DNA of 64,000 nt, from positions 806,001 through 870,000 of the forward strand of contig NHZP01000020.1 in NCBI GenBank assembly GCA_003313425.1, given 5' to 3'. This DNA is from Pseudopyrenochaeta lycopersici (taxonomy: Eukaryota > Ascomycota > Dothideomycetes > Pleosporales > Pseudopyrenochaetaceae). A program made the translations under genes and the position numbers. Position 1 is the stretch's first letter. Each line of letters opens with the position of its first letter. The notes under the pieces are model-generated. The model ran no database searches, was not told the DNA's origin, and saw only the letters and a list, made by a program, of their open reading frames with translations. Of this stretch, positions 11,099 to 20,220 are shown piece after piece.

Positions 11099-11101
11099 TC
11101 A
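11095..11101 (-). promoter_or_regulatory. Candidate stop-codon readthrough site TGA-CTAG between gag and pol
   Basis: On the sense strand the Gag frame ends with TGA immediately followed by CTAG, and Pol continues in exactly the same frame (start of Gag to LDSG is 448 codons). TGA followed by CTA(G) is the best known eukaryotic leaky-stop context. The same stop position and the following CTAG are present in the RIP-damaged relative at 48318-48324. Function is inferred, not shown. Confidence 0.7.
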
Positions 11102-12346
11102 CTCCGTAGACATTTCGGGTGTCTGAGACGTTGACGTTTTGATGGTTGGTGTTTTTGTGCGAGCTCTTTTCCCGCTCCTAAGCTGTTCTTGCAGGTCAGC
11201 GTCATGTTCCAGTCGGTGCCTTACCATCGCTGCGATTCCTGAGCGAGGTGTGAACCACTCTGGTGCTTTATTTGTGTGGACATAGTAACAATTCTCTAGT
11301 CCATGGCGTTGTTCACAAGCAGGGCATTTTACTCCTTCAGCTGCCGCTGTATCCCCTGTTGAGGACTGCTTGGATATGGTATTTTGACCAAAAGTTCGTT
11401 TTTGACGAGGTCTTCCCCGACTCCCCTGTGTGGTTGGAGTGGATGGTGCGCTATCGGCAACGTGAGAGGCGTCCCTGTCAGTGCCCGGGGTGGATTCACC
11501 ACCAGCAGCGAGAAATGAGGTGTTCCCTACAGTAAAGGCGCCCCTCTGCTGCTTCCCCTTTAAAGGGTGGTACTTGCTCATGTGTTCTCGGAAGCGTTTC
11601 ATCATTTCTTTGCGAGTCATATTTTGTTCTCGCCGACCATAGTCCTGGAATGTCGTTGCCCAGGTTGGTGCTATCTTCATGACTGAGTCAAGAAAGTCTT
11701 GTACGATATCTTGTATATTCTGTATTTCAGCGACCCCTTCGGTCTCCGCGTTCGTTGCGGCGTGGTCGTATTCCGAGAGCCAGGTGTCCCAACTCCCGGG
11801 CTGTCTCATTGGTTTGAGGGCGGCTAGGTATCGGTGACGTGCTCGCAACCGTTCTTCTTCGGCGTCTATTCCGACGGTTTGTTTCAGGCTGATGAGCCAC
11901 GTTCGAATTGGTTCACCTGGCTTACAGCAGTTCTTCATGAGGTGGGGTGATACTGATTGTTGGATATATACCACCACTTTGTCCATATTCGCCCGTTCTT
12001 CGCGATAGTCTCTGTCTGCTATCTTGTATGACTCAAGGCGGAGTTTGTAGAAGTCGGTGTCCTCCTTCCACGCCTTGAGGCCGTTTGTTGAGAGCTCGGA
12101 CGGGGCCTCTGGTCGCAGAGGTGCTCCATTGTCGTCGATACCAAGCGTCGTCTTTCTCTCGTACTTCGTGATGTCTGGCTCGGTTGGGATTCTTGGTTTC
12201 GTTTTCAGAGGAGTATTTTGAGTAGGATCTATCTGTTCCCACACGTCAAGGGAGACGCATCGCGTTTCTAGCTGTTGCAGCCATGGCGTGTACGTCGTGT
12301 AGTCCATTAGGAGTACGGTTGGTTCTCGCATTGTCGACAGCGACAT
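11099..12346 (-). CDS. gag: Copia-1 Gag
   Basis: A 415-codon frame starts at an ATG 37 bases after the upstream LTR and ends at the TGA at 11099. It is a charged, helical protein without a signal peptide, as expected for a Copia capsid protein. Near the C-terminal end there is a zinc-knuckle-like CPACEQRHGLENC (C-x2-C-x3-H-x4-C), followed by a basic Arg/Lys/Thr tail. It would form the virus-like particle and bind the element RNA. A related degraded Gag N terminus is found at 53713. The short leader between LTR and ATG is unusual, and no standard tRNA-complementary primer site is obvious in it. Confidence 0.9.
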   Translation of the reverse strand: MSLSTMREPTVLLMDYTTYTPWLQQLETRCVSLDVWEQIDPTQNTPLKTKPRIPTEPDITKYERKTTLGIDDNGAPLRPEAPSELSTNGLKAWKEDTDFYKLRLESYKIADRDYREERANMDKVVVYIQQSVSPHLMKNCCKPGEPIRTWLISLKQTVGIDAEEERLRARHRYLAALKPMRQPGSWDTWLSEYDHAATNAETEGVAEIQNIQDIVQDFLDSVMKIAPTWATTFQDYGRREQNMTRKEMMKRFREHMSKYHPLKGKQQRGAFTVGNTSFLAAGGESTPGTDRDASHVADSAPSTPTTQGSRGRPRQKRTFGQNTISKQSSTGDTAAAEGVKCPACEQRHGLENCYYVHTNKAPEWFTPRSGIAAMVRHRLEHDADLQEQLRSGKRARTKTPTIKTSTSQTPEMSTE

Positions 12347-12383
12347 TGTTTCAGAGTGTAATTGAGACAGTGAGACTCTTAAT

Positions 12384-12557
12384 TGTCAGATAGAATGCTC
12401 AAATGCGATGAGGTATGTTGATAGGTTTTTCATTGTATTCATCATTAAGTTCTTTGCTATTTTTTTCCTTTTTATGTAGTGTGTGTGTGCCAAGTGGTTA
12501 CACCCGAGCTTTGTGCTACAATGCTGTATCGCGTACGATCGCTGCTTGTATCTGACA
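12384..12557 (-). repeat. Copia-1 LTR (5' LTR in sense orientation)
   Basis: 174 bp, identical to the copy at 7315-7488. On the sense strand it is the promoter-bearing LTR, ending 37 bases before the Gag ATG. Flanked outside by the target duplication accta. Confidence 0.95.
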
Positions 12558-13409
12558 ACCTATTTGCTACCCTAACTATTTATATGCTATAAACTTTTAA
12601 CTACTCCTTTAAGAGAGTAGTAATATAGATACGTAAGTTATCTTATATAAACTTCTTACTAGCTCTATATTAAGGTAATAGGCCTTCCTTAAGGGCCTAA
12701 GTATAACTCTACGCGCTATAGCTTTTATGTTATGCTAATAGATTATAGGTTATAATTACTAGAAGACTACGCCTAATATAACCCTTTATAGTTATCTATA
12801 TTAACGCCTATACTATATAAGTAGATTAGTAAGTAGTAGTAACTTTATTTATTATCTTATACCTCTATTTCTTATCTAGTAATTACTATACTTATAGTAT
12901 ATTATAGCTAGAGCTTTAAGTAATTAAGTACTTATTACTAAACTTAAAGACTATCCTCTACTAATTAAAGCTATACTAATTTATAGTAAAGTTAAGACGT
13001 AAAATTACTATAGCTTTATTAATTTTTAGTCTACGCTTTACTTTAAACTTATATAATCTAGCTTTAAAGAGAGTACGTTAAATAGTCTTCTTTAATATAT
13101 AAGGAGTAGCTTTATTAGCTACTTATATCTTAGCCTCTTTAAGGAGCTTATAGTACTTAATTTTTAGGAACTTTCTAGTAAGGCGAAGTAGCTTACAATA
13201 ATTACGCTTAGTTAAAATAGGTAGATAGCTTATCTAAGAGCGCGAGGTATTGCTAGTAGTAGCCTCTTATTATTATATTATCTTCTAAACATAGCGTTAT
13301 AAATAACGTGTCCCACAAGCGAGCGCCGCACCCCACCAAGTTTGAGCACCTCTACCAGCGTACAGCTCAACCATAAATTCAAGTAGTCTATAGATATTAA
13401 TATGCAAGC

Positions 13410-15107
13410 TTAAGTAGCACCTATAGTATCGTTTTTACACGTGCGCGAGTTATGCCCAGTCTCTCTGCACCTTTTACAGCGCGATAGAGCCCGGCTGCTA
13501 AGGCCTGATTGCTCCCTACTTTGACGCATTTCACGCCTAATCTGTTGATCAGCCTCTTGTTGAGTAGCTATATCCTCTCCAACTCCCTTTATTAAGACTC
13601 CTCCCTTCTGAATCCACTTTCTCTTGCGCTGCTTTCGCCGAGTTACTGCCTCATTAGCCTTCTCAAGGCTATTAATCCTACCCTCCATTAGCTTAGCTCT
13701 ATATGCCCCTACTATAGCCCCCTTTGTAAACTAATTAAGCGCCTCAATAATTGAGGCTGGTGATAAGCTCTTATGCCGTCGAACGCGATCGCTAATTAGA
13801 GTCGATTGAGCCTCAAACTCACGTGGGTTCCTTGGTGTTTGAGGCTCCCATAGAGCTCCTTGCTGAGCTCCTAGCTGAGCTCCTAGCTGAGCTCCTAACT
13901 GAGCTCCTTCCTGAGCTCCTTCCTGAGCTCCTAACTGAGCTGGTGGTGATGGCGTACGCAGCTGGACATCTAGCCTTGACAAGACAACGTCTGGCTGGAG
14001 AGGAACAAGGCCTGCTCCTCGAAATGCTGAGCGTATATTAACTGCAGTGAAAGCTTGATCAAATGCTGCTTTAAAGGCAGGCAGAAATTCAAGCTTAGTA
14101 ATGTGGTTGATGTGGGCCTTGATCAAGCTCTCTATCTGGCGGCTGTACGCCTTCTTGAGAGGTGAGAAGCAGCCAACGTCAAGAGGCTGCAACAGATGAG
14201 ATGAGTGAGGTGGCATGCAGAGGGTATAGATGTTGCTCTCTCTGCAGATCTCTTGAAATTCAAGAGAGTGATAGCTCTCATGGCCATCAAGGATAAGCAG
14301 CCGACGCGCGCCTACTACCCTTGTCTTTGTATGAGCATCAAAGTGCTTTAGCCATGCTACTCCAAGCTGATTAGTTGTCCAGCCGTTGTCACTGACTGAG
14401 ATAGCCCAGTCGCGTGGGATAGCTTCTTCCTGGTACCAGGCACGATGGTGATGCTGGCCAGCAAAGATTAGGAAGGGTGGGATTGCCCAGCCAGCAGCGT
14501 TGATGCCTTGAATCAACGTTACCTACTTACGGTTGCCTGGCTGGATGGCCTTCGGCCGCCCTCTCCTCTCTGACCTAGTCACGACTAGCTGAGTCGTTAT
14601 CTTGCCCATCATAAAGCCAGCTTCGTCAAAGTTAAATGTATCCTCATCTAGTATGCCGTACTTTGCCTTTGTCTCCTCTACTCGCTTAAACCAGCTGTTA
14701 ACTAACTTTGGATCCTCACATAGAGCTCTCTGCCTGTCGTACGCTCGGGTAAAACGCGTTGTCAGACTGTCTGTACGCTTGACAAAGTTAGATGGCCAAT
14801 TTATGCCAACCTGACCTCCACCACGCGTTAATAGCAGCTCATTAGCCATATCACGGATAGCTGCGTACGTAGGCGGAAATCTACGTTGATCTAGATCAAG
14901 TATATAATTAACTATCACCTCCTCTTCTAGCTGGGTAAGCTTCCTTAAGTTGGGCTAGCAATCGCGTTGAGCAGTAGTCCTAGCGCGTCGGCGACGGATT
15001 GTTCTTTTAGACACGTTAAAGATTGCTGCAGCAGGCTGGTTGCCACTAATTTAATGCGCATGAATAGCTAAGATAGTAAGCTGGATATCTGCTTCGTTTG
15101 AAGGCAT
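13410..15107 (-). pseudogene. Pogo-like DDE transposase with C-terminal zinc knuckle, four point stops
   Basis: A single 566-codon frame runs from the ATG at 15107 to 13410 with no frameshift. It is broken only by stops at about 15050, 14960, 14520 and 13728, all explained by C-to-T changes (CAA/CAG or TGG codons). Domains in order: psq/Tc5-type helix-turn-helix N-terminal half; DDE catalytic core with DTFNFDEAGF (first Asp), [12 protein letters not shown] second site and the [15 protein letters not shown] signature; a GAQ-type tandem repeat (13846-13945); and a C-terminal CKRCRETGHNSRTC zinc knuckle (C-x2-C-x4-H-x4-C). This order matches fungal Fot1-type transposases. As written it cannot make a full protein. 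Confidence 0.88.
13846..13945 (-). repeat. 12-bp coding repeat (GAQ-type) in the transposase
   Basis: agctcctagctg-like units of 12 bp are repeated about eight times inside the transposase, giving Gly-Ala-Gln-Leu/Glu units. The type A copy at 42890-43020 carries the same array with different unit number and variants. Confidence 0.9.
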
Positions 15108-15339
15108 TTGAAGAGCGTGGTGTTAAGCTATTGTACGTTGAGATGAGAGAGGTGCTCAAACTTGGTGGGGTGCGGCGCTCGCTTGTGCGCGGCGCTCGCT
15201 TGTGGGACACGTTATTTACAAGTCTGAACTCAGGTGAGAGGTCAAAAGTTCATGGGTTAGATGCTCTAATTGAAGAGTTTTCTTTATGATCTAACTAAGA
15301 GATTAGATGTTCTATGAGCCAATTAGAACCACCCCTCTC

Positions 15340-15430
15340 ATACGAATATGCGTGAATATAGAGACGTAAGTACATACTATATGAATATGCGTGAATATAG
15401 ATACGTAAGTACATATTATATTCATATGTT
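15340..15430. repeat. AT-rich tandem duplication, about 43 bp
   Basis: The block atgcgtgaatatagagacgt and its continuation through taagtacatactat is repeated immediately with small changes, followed by further AT-rich palindromic sequence with several atgcatat and tatgcata motifs up to 15470. Low-complexity; no coding value. Confidence 0.7.
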
Positions 15431-15855
15431 ATATAAATATGAATATAAATATATTCATGCATATGCATATAAGACGTTATTTGAATATTCATATAGCCAT
15501 GTATGATCACTACCCTGCTTGCATGAAATTTCCTCGTAGGAAGTTCGATTGGAGCGATGAAAGAGCCCCCAACCTTAAGGTAGAATAGCACCTAGTTGTC
15601 AATGCCGTATTCAGCTACCCGCACTCCAAGGACATCGTAATGTCGGACAATCAGGACTGGTTTTGAGAGACTGTTGACTTACTAACGGACAGTAACTTGT
15701 GTCAGCTTCAAGATCTCAGGACGAATTGAATGATTCCGGCGCAGTAAACGTAGGCGAAAGTCTGGGTTTAGGAGCAAAAATAGCCGGCGACGGTGTGATT
15801 CCGATTCATCCACTTTCCTCTGATGAAGTTACCTTGAATGGGTTCAGGGCAACAT

Positions 15856-15916
15856 TGAGGATGACCTAATCGCGCAGGGGGTCCTACGGAAACTGACACC
15901 CTCAAATCCAACTCTT
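15856..15916. repeat. Dispersed 60-bp repeat, copy 1
   Basis: tgaggatgacctaatc...ggggtcctacggaaa...cctcaaatccaactc closely matches 19154-19213. The ends tgagga and tcctca/ccctca are mutually complementary, so it may be a tiny terminal-inverted-repeat relic. Confidence 0.7.
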
Positions 15917-16486
15917 ATTGAGAGGTAAAATACAGATAGTTTCATTGTTTGGCTTGGGCTTTCTTGAGCATAGTAGATTCGCGCGATTCGTATGAGCCTT
16001 CGAGTGGAAGAGCGTCGACGGGGATTGTTGTCGGGTCTATTTCCCGTCAAGCGCGGCTGCTGCTACACAGTATTACTTTCCTAGTCTCCCGAAGTTTCCA
16101 TTCTTGCCGCCCACGCCCCTTTGAGAACAATATCACAGCAAGTTGAAGACCGACGACATCATGTACGAAGGATTAAGCGACGAACGACTTAGCATTTAAA
16201 ACTCACCTCGTTTGAAGGAGGGTTTCGAAGTCTTATAAGATCTTAGGTTAGAGAATATTTGGGGCAAACAGATGAAGGAAGGAGATTTAAGCGGACCGAA
16301 TCGCTGATAATGAGAACAATGTGGAGGACAGCAATCAACGATTCTCAAATATAACAGATCATTACAAGCGAAAGGCTTATTCGGCACCTCCCATTCCCAA
16401 ACAACGCTAGGATCTATTGCCTTCCGATGCTGCAAATAACCTGGTCGCCCAATTCCCGAAACTAACCTCGCAGTAGGTATGTGTGT

Positions 16487-16868
16487 CTACAAGTTGAGAG
16501 CGGTGCAGCCGAGGTTGACGAGACCCTAGAGTGCTATTGTTAGTAAATACAACTTTAAGAGACTTTGGTGACATTACATTCTGCTCAATCTCGCCACAGC
16601 AAACAGCCTGCTGGGAGCATAGGTTCTTGATTGGAACGGCGCCACCAAGAACGGCAACAGTGACATCGTTGCACTGGCCGAGGAGATTCTGAAGATCGTT
16701 ATTAATGGGGATAAGTCCATGGCCAGTCAACTTCTTGACAGTCTCGGAGTTGCAGCAATGGACGGTGCTGCCGTTGCCACAGGTGTCGCCGCCATCTTGG
16801 CGCGCCCAATTGGTGGGAACGGCAACAGCGACAGCAACAAGAGCGAGGATGACGGCCTTGGTGAACAT
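16487..16868 (-). CDS. Class I hydrophobin (two exons)
   Basis: Secreted amphipathic protein that coats aerial hyphae and spores. Exon 1 is 16578-16868 and exon 2 is 16487-16525, joined across a 52-bp intron (gtaatg...tactaac...ctag). The spliced protein is 109 residues: a hydrophobic signal peptide (residues 1 to about 17), then eight cysteines at 30, 38, 39, 66, 84, 90, 91 and 104, the C-CC-C-C-CC-C order. The 26 residues between the third and fourth Cys and the 17 between the fourth and fifth fit class I. Without splicing the last Cys and the ending GCTALNL are lost, which supports the intron. No RIP damage is seen although dead transposons lie on both sides. Confidence 0.93.
16526..16577 (-). 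other. Intron of the hydrophobin gene
   Basis: 52 bp, 5' splice gtaatg, branch-like tactaac, 3' end ctag. It is phase 0 and restores the eighth hydrophobin cysteine. Confidence 0.88.
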
Positions 16869-17020
16869 TTTGAAGGGTCGTCGATGGGTTAATATGGAGA
16901 GAGTGGGGGAAGCTGGGAGTGTATTTGTGGATTTTACTTGAGTGTGAAAGTTGTTATTGTTACTATTGTTGTTGTTAATAATGATGGGATGTTCGATCTT
17001 TAGAAACTAGGGCAAGTGAT

Positions 17021-17027
17021 ATTTATA
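17021..17027 (-). promoter_or_regulatory. Candidate TATA box of the hydrophobin gene
   Basis: On the minus strand tataaat lies about 155 bases upstream of the ATG at 16868, within non-RIP sequence. The 150-bp leader between them is rich in CAACAA-type sequence, a common fungal 5' UTR look. Confidence 0.5.
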
Positions 17028-17044
17028 GGTAACGAGAAGGAGTA

Positions 17045-17940
17045 ACGTGTTCCACCGCCTGATGCACGTCCCCACCTAATGCACGGAGTTTTTAAGAACA
17101 CTTAAATCCTTCTATCTTCCTATCTAAATAAGATATACTTCTAAAAATTTAGTATTTAAATTCCTAAAGTATTGGTAATAATTTAAAAAAATGATTAATA
17201 AATTTAAGCTAGTATTAAAAGAGTTATATAAGTTTAAAGTTAAAGCCTAAAAAAAGCTAAAATACTTAATTATATAAAATTTATAAGTACTATTACTATA
17301 AAATTTTAAGTACTTACTTATTATAATAGCTAATAAAATTAATATATAAAATTATTTAGTATTAAAAGTATATTATAATAAAGTTACATAGCTTTTTAAA
17401 GCTACTTTTTTAAACTAAAAATAACTATTAAAATATTACTTATAAAAGTTATTATATATAAAGTTTTATAGTTTTAAAGTACTTTAATTATATAATTACT
17501 TTACTATTATACTAAAACATATATATATTCTTACTATAGTAGATAAAACTATAAGCTATTTTCTAGTAAAATTTTAAAATCATAATAAAAAGCTTATAAT
17601 ATTATAGTCTGCACCTACGTAATAAGGTAATTTATACTAAGCTGTACTATAGAGGAGTGTAAATAGTAGTAGTTTACTAAGTAGGAAGCCTTGCCTATTA
17701 AGCTTATTAATAGGTAGGTAGATTATATTCCTATAGTAGTGCGGTAGATTATTAAATATAAGGGTAAAAATAACTTCTATAGGTAATTTATATACTAGAA
17801 AATTAAGCTATAAAGCCTTTAGTATATAATTAAATAGCCTTATTAATTATAGCTCTAAAAACTATTGCGTTATGTTGTTATAATCTAATTTCTATAGAGA
17901 GTTATATAGGTTCCGTATTAGAATTACATTGTTAGGGTGG
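17045..17940. mobile_element. RIP-degraded repeat with a pogo-like left terminus
   Basis: At 17043 a TA is followed by acgtgttccacc, the same start as the type B pogo element at 35169. The next 850 bp are extremely AT-rich with no frame. No matching right terminus was found, so this may be a truncated element or a chance match of the end. Some stretches resemble degraded Tc1-like coding sequence, but I cannot support a family. Confidence 0.3.
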
Positions 17941-18612
17941 CCCTAGCGCTCAAAAAATACGAGCTCCTTCGTAGGCCAAAAGTCTGTTCGCATAACGCAC
18001 GGGCCCCCGAACACCTGCAGCACAGCCAGTATGAGTTGACTCTGTAAATTCTAGGGCAACAGAACTGGAGATACTACAATCGACGCCTTGTCCAGCTCTT
18101 GATTTATTCACTATATGTGACAGCCAATAACGTCATCAAACAATAGACAGTTACCTTCGGCGAACAGCCACCTCGAGTTTTGAGGCATCAGTTGGTAGGA
18201 TGGAGAACGCCGTGAAACGACCTTGATTCATGGTCCCGCTATGGGATGATCGCGATCTGCGCGAGTCAGCGCGGAACTGCAGATTTGCCATACCATGACC
18301 ATGATCAGCGGCTGAGAACTTGGCTATTTCATTGCTACCATGAATTGCGGTCTGACGTGGGTCCTGTGAAAAGTATACAAGCTAAATAATCTTTACTATA
18401 ATATTGATTGTTCCCTACGGAGACGAGCGAACTGGACAAGTTTAAGCCATTATTGGGATCAACACCAGTAGGCCCTTAGCAAGAGGAGCAACCAACTATT
18501 CAGATTGATGCAGTGAGTAGAATGAGTGTTGGCAACGTTGATTCAATATATTGTTTTCAACGTCAATTCAAGATGGTCGCCGACCCGACTTTGCCTGACG
18601 CTCACCATACAC
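17941..18612. other. Gene-free sequence of normal composition
   Basis: No supported gene. Base composition returns to normal and RIP stops are not concentrated. It lies between the dead repeat and the RecQ fragment and may contain its downstream flank. Confidence 0.5.
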
Positions 18613-19146
18613 TCAGACGTCTGGAATCCAGAAGAAAATAGCGCGTCCTTGACTCGTCTGCCGGTTTGCGCGTCCAAGTTTCTGCAGGGCCTCATTTGTG
18701 CCACATAGGCCCCGTTGGACGATGCACCGGACGCCGGCCGGATTAACCCCTATAGCGTACGCGAAGGTGGCACAGAGTATCTGTATTTTACTACTGGAGA
18801 ACTTGTGCTTAATATCCTGTCGGGAATCCTTCGTTAAATCCTCGTGGTACGTTTTGATAATAGTCTTATCAAGGTATCGCTGCAACCGCTGCTGGAGCCA
18901 TTGGATGATCCTGTCTTGAAGATCCACGCAGTGGGCAATCTCTGCTAGGAAGTGATAATCTTTGGGGTGCGAGTCTCAACGGTGGTGTCTACGTTCCCAG
19001 CTTGACTGAGGGCAGTATAGATAATACGCTTAATTATACCTGGGGATTAGGAGAAGGCATAATATTCATATAGATGTCTTGCCTATATGTATCTGCACGA
19101 ACAAGGCAGATTGGGTTCCTGAATCCAGCTCGATCGTTCAAGGCAA
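18613..19146 (-). pseudogene. RecQ-type DNA helicase fragment (helicase C-terminal domain)
   Basis: The minus-strand frame 18927-18613 encodes a piece of a superfamily 2 helicase C-terminal lobe: it reads KIQILCATFAYAIGVN, the RecQ motif V region (usually CATxAFGMGVD/N), then VQRGL and GRANRQ in place of motif VI (QRxGRAGR). Homology to the RIP-hit copy at 21785-22340 continues at DNA level up to about 19146, where it ends abruptly. There is no full helicase, so this is a truncated gene. RecQ-like helicases are often linked to fungal subtelomeres, but the window alone does not show that. Relatively few RIP changes are visible. Confidence 0.7.
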
Positions 19147-19153
19147 TATGTGA

Positions 19154-19213
19154 TGAGGATGACCTAATCTTGTAGGGGGTCCTACGGAAACCGACGTCCT
19201 CAAATCCAACTCC
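19154..19213. repeat. Dispersed 60-bp repeat, copy 2
   Basis: Matches 15856-15916. It starts within ten bases of the point where the RecQ homology stops, so it may mark the break that truncated the helicase. Confidence 0.7.
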
Positions 19214-19828
19214 TACCTAGGACGTTGCAACGTCAGAATTATGCCAGGGTAATTCTTAGCACTTTACTTTCATGATCGTGCTTTCTGATTGGGCGTGGTG
19301 CTGAGCCCGTGTTGGCAAGGTGCTGCACGCAGACAGACCTTGGCACCCCAGCCAGCGTCATTACTAGCTTGGTGAAGTTTGACCATCTAATGGTTTTCGG
19401 CTTTGTCGATGCATTCCTAGGCACGCCCCACGCAGGTGGTTCCTCAAAGGGAGCTAGTCACCCGCAGCGTGATTGCTAGCGCGTTGATGTCTAGTCTATC
19501 ATGGCGAGTCTTCGTCTCTCTATGCTCTTCCCTCGTACAGTACGATCTACGCCATTCGCAGCGTGATACGAAGTGTAGCAAGTTAGACTCTTTCTGACCC
19601 TGTTCATTTAGCGTTCTTTCCTAGTAGGTACCCCTACTGTTTTCTGCGTGCATTCATTTACTTGCTCCATTGTTAACATACGATAGCTCTTAGCGGGCAA
19701 TCCTTGTCAGTGTGGTTTTCAATCACTATTTTGTCAATCTTATCAATCAATCCTTATCAATCGATATCAATTCCACCCTCGAATTGAATTGACAATTGAC
19801 CAGGATCAGTGATCGGAATGGTCTGGTC

Positions 19829-19858
19829 TGGTCTGGTCTGTACCCTCAGACCAGACCA
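19829..19858. repeat. Perfect 12-bp hairpin of GGTCT repeats
   Basis: tggtctggtctg (19829-19840) pairs exactly with cagaccagacca (19847-19858), loop taccct. The left arm continues outward as further GGTCT units to 19819. It resembles the hairpins at hAT ends, but no transposase is next to it. Confidence 0.85.
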
Positions 19859-19985
19859 CTCCCATGAAAGAAAAAATGAGACACTTTTTGATGTGTCAGC
19901 ATACCCCATCAATGCTGCCCACCACCAAACTACCATTGTAAACTGCACAGCAGCACGATACAGAGGCCATTCTTGAAGCTGGTTC

Positions 19986-20220
19986 TGTTGAAGCTGTTTA
20001 TTTGTATATATATCTGTACATAGGTGGCATTGTTTGGTGTTGTACGTCTACCACAGATCTGTTTTAACACGCGCAGTTGGGTTAGCCCACGCCTGCCTAC
20101 ACCTGTACTGCATCTCCATTATTCGAGCTCGGACTTGCTCCATCGTTACACCCGAGCTTTGTACTACCATGCTGCATTTCATTTCTCGGCTAGCATATTT
20201 AATAAACGGGCTATCTAACA
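19986..20220. repeat. Possible solo LTR or LTR fragment
   Basis: A 235-bp segment starting tgttgaag and ending ctaaca. It includes gttacacccgagctttgt (20146), shared with the Copia-1 LTR, and an aataaa-like signal at 20200. The immediate flanks do not form a clear 5-bp duplication, so the limits are uncertain. Confidence 0.4.

Larger units (their letters stand above)
7315..12557 (-). mobile_element. Young complete Copia (Pseudoviridae-type) LTR retrotransposon
   Basis: This is a 5243-bp element with two 174-bp LTRs (7315-7488, 12384-12557) that look identical base for base, and a perfect 5-bp target duplication accta (7310-7314, 12558-12562). It is transcribed leftward. A purine-rich tract (complement of caccccctcagc, 7489-7500) abuts the downstream LTR on the sense strand. 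Gag and Pol occupy one reading frame separated by a single TGA. Identical LTRs and undamaged frames show a very recent insertion not yet touched by RIP. I could not assign a primer-binding site next to the upstream LTR. Confidence 0.95.
5012..12574. mobile_element. Non-autonomous hAT element containing two further insertions
   Basis: The ends are inverted: TAGGGTAGCAAATAGGT at 5012 and its complement ending at 12574. They are flanked by a perfect 8-bp direct repeat actattta (5004-5011 and 12575-12582), the hallmark of hAT transposition. Removing the pogo-like insert (5167-7006 plus one TA) and the Copia insert (7315-12557 plus one accta) leaves about 470 bp with no coding capacity, so it behaved as a MITE-sized passenger. 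Its subterminal zones contain TTAGGG-like repeats pointing inward from both ends (5081-5094 and 5120-5130; complement at about 7180-7195). Confidence 0.85.
4640..13303 (-). mobile_element. RIP-degraded Tc1/mariner-like element, split by a nested hAT
   Basis: Two very AT-rich pieces, 4640-5003 and 12583-13303, flank the nested hAT element and are joined once that insertion and its 8-bp duplication are removed. The minus strand of the right piece shows degenerate similarity to Tc1-like transposases: a run around 12780-12960 reads like the segment between the second and third catalytic acidic residues, with many RIP stops. No terminal repeats could be fixed, so the limits are approximate. Family assignment rests on weak residue patterns only. 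Confidence 0.4.
13306..15212 (-). mobile_element. Pogo/Fot1-like element, type A copy 1 (lightly mutated)
   Basis: 1907 bp with ends acgtgtcccac...gtgggacacgt and TA on each side (13304-13305, 15213-15214). The inverted termini are long, and each contains the motif gcgagcgccgc; at the right end the segment cggcgctcgcttgtg is present twice. It carries one transposase frame on the minus strand with four point-mutation stops. Light damage implies it arrived after the surrounding AT-rich DNA was RIP-mutated. Confidence 0.92.
15215..16486. other. Gene-free sequence of normal composition
   Basis: No convincing gene. It holds the AT-rich tandem repeat at 15340-15430 and a roughly 60-bp dispersed repeat at 15856-15916 also present at 19154-19213. 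The downstream flank of the hydrophobin gene lies here. Short frames look like chance. Confidence 0.6.

Noticed and set aside
15295..15591. Minus-strand frame rich in Tyr/Ile/His repeats
   Set aside because: It is the translation of an AT-rich tandem duplication and carries no domain.
4623..17992. Shared 15-mer caaaagtctgttcgc at 4625 and 17978 as terminal repeat of one element
   Set aside because: A match of this length is expected about once or twice by chance in 64 kb, both copies have the same orientation, and flanks do not align.
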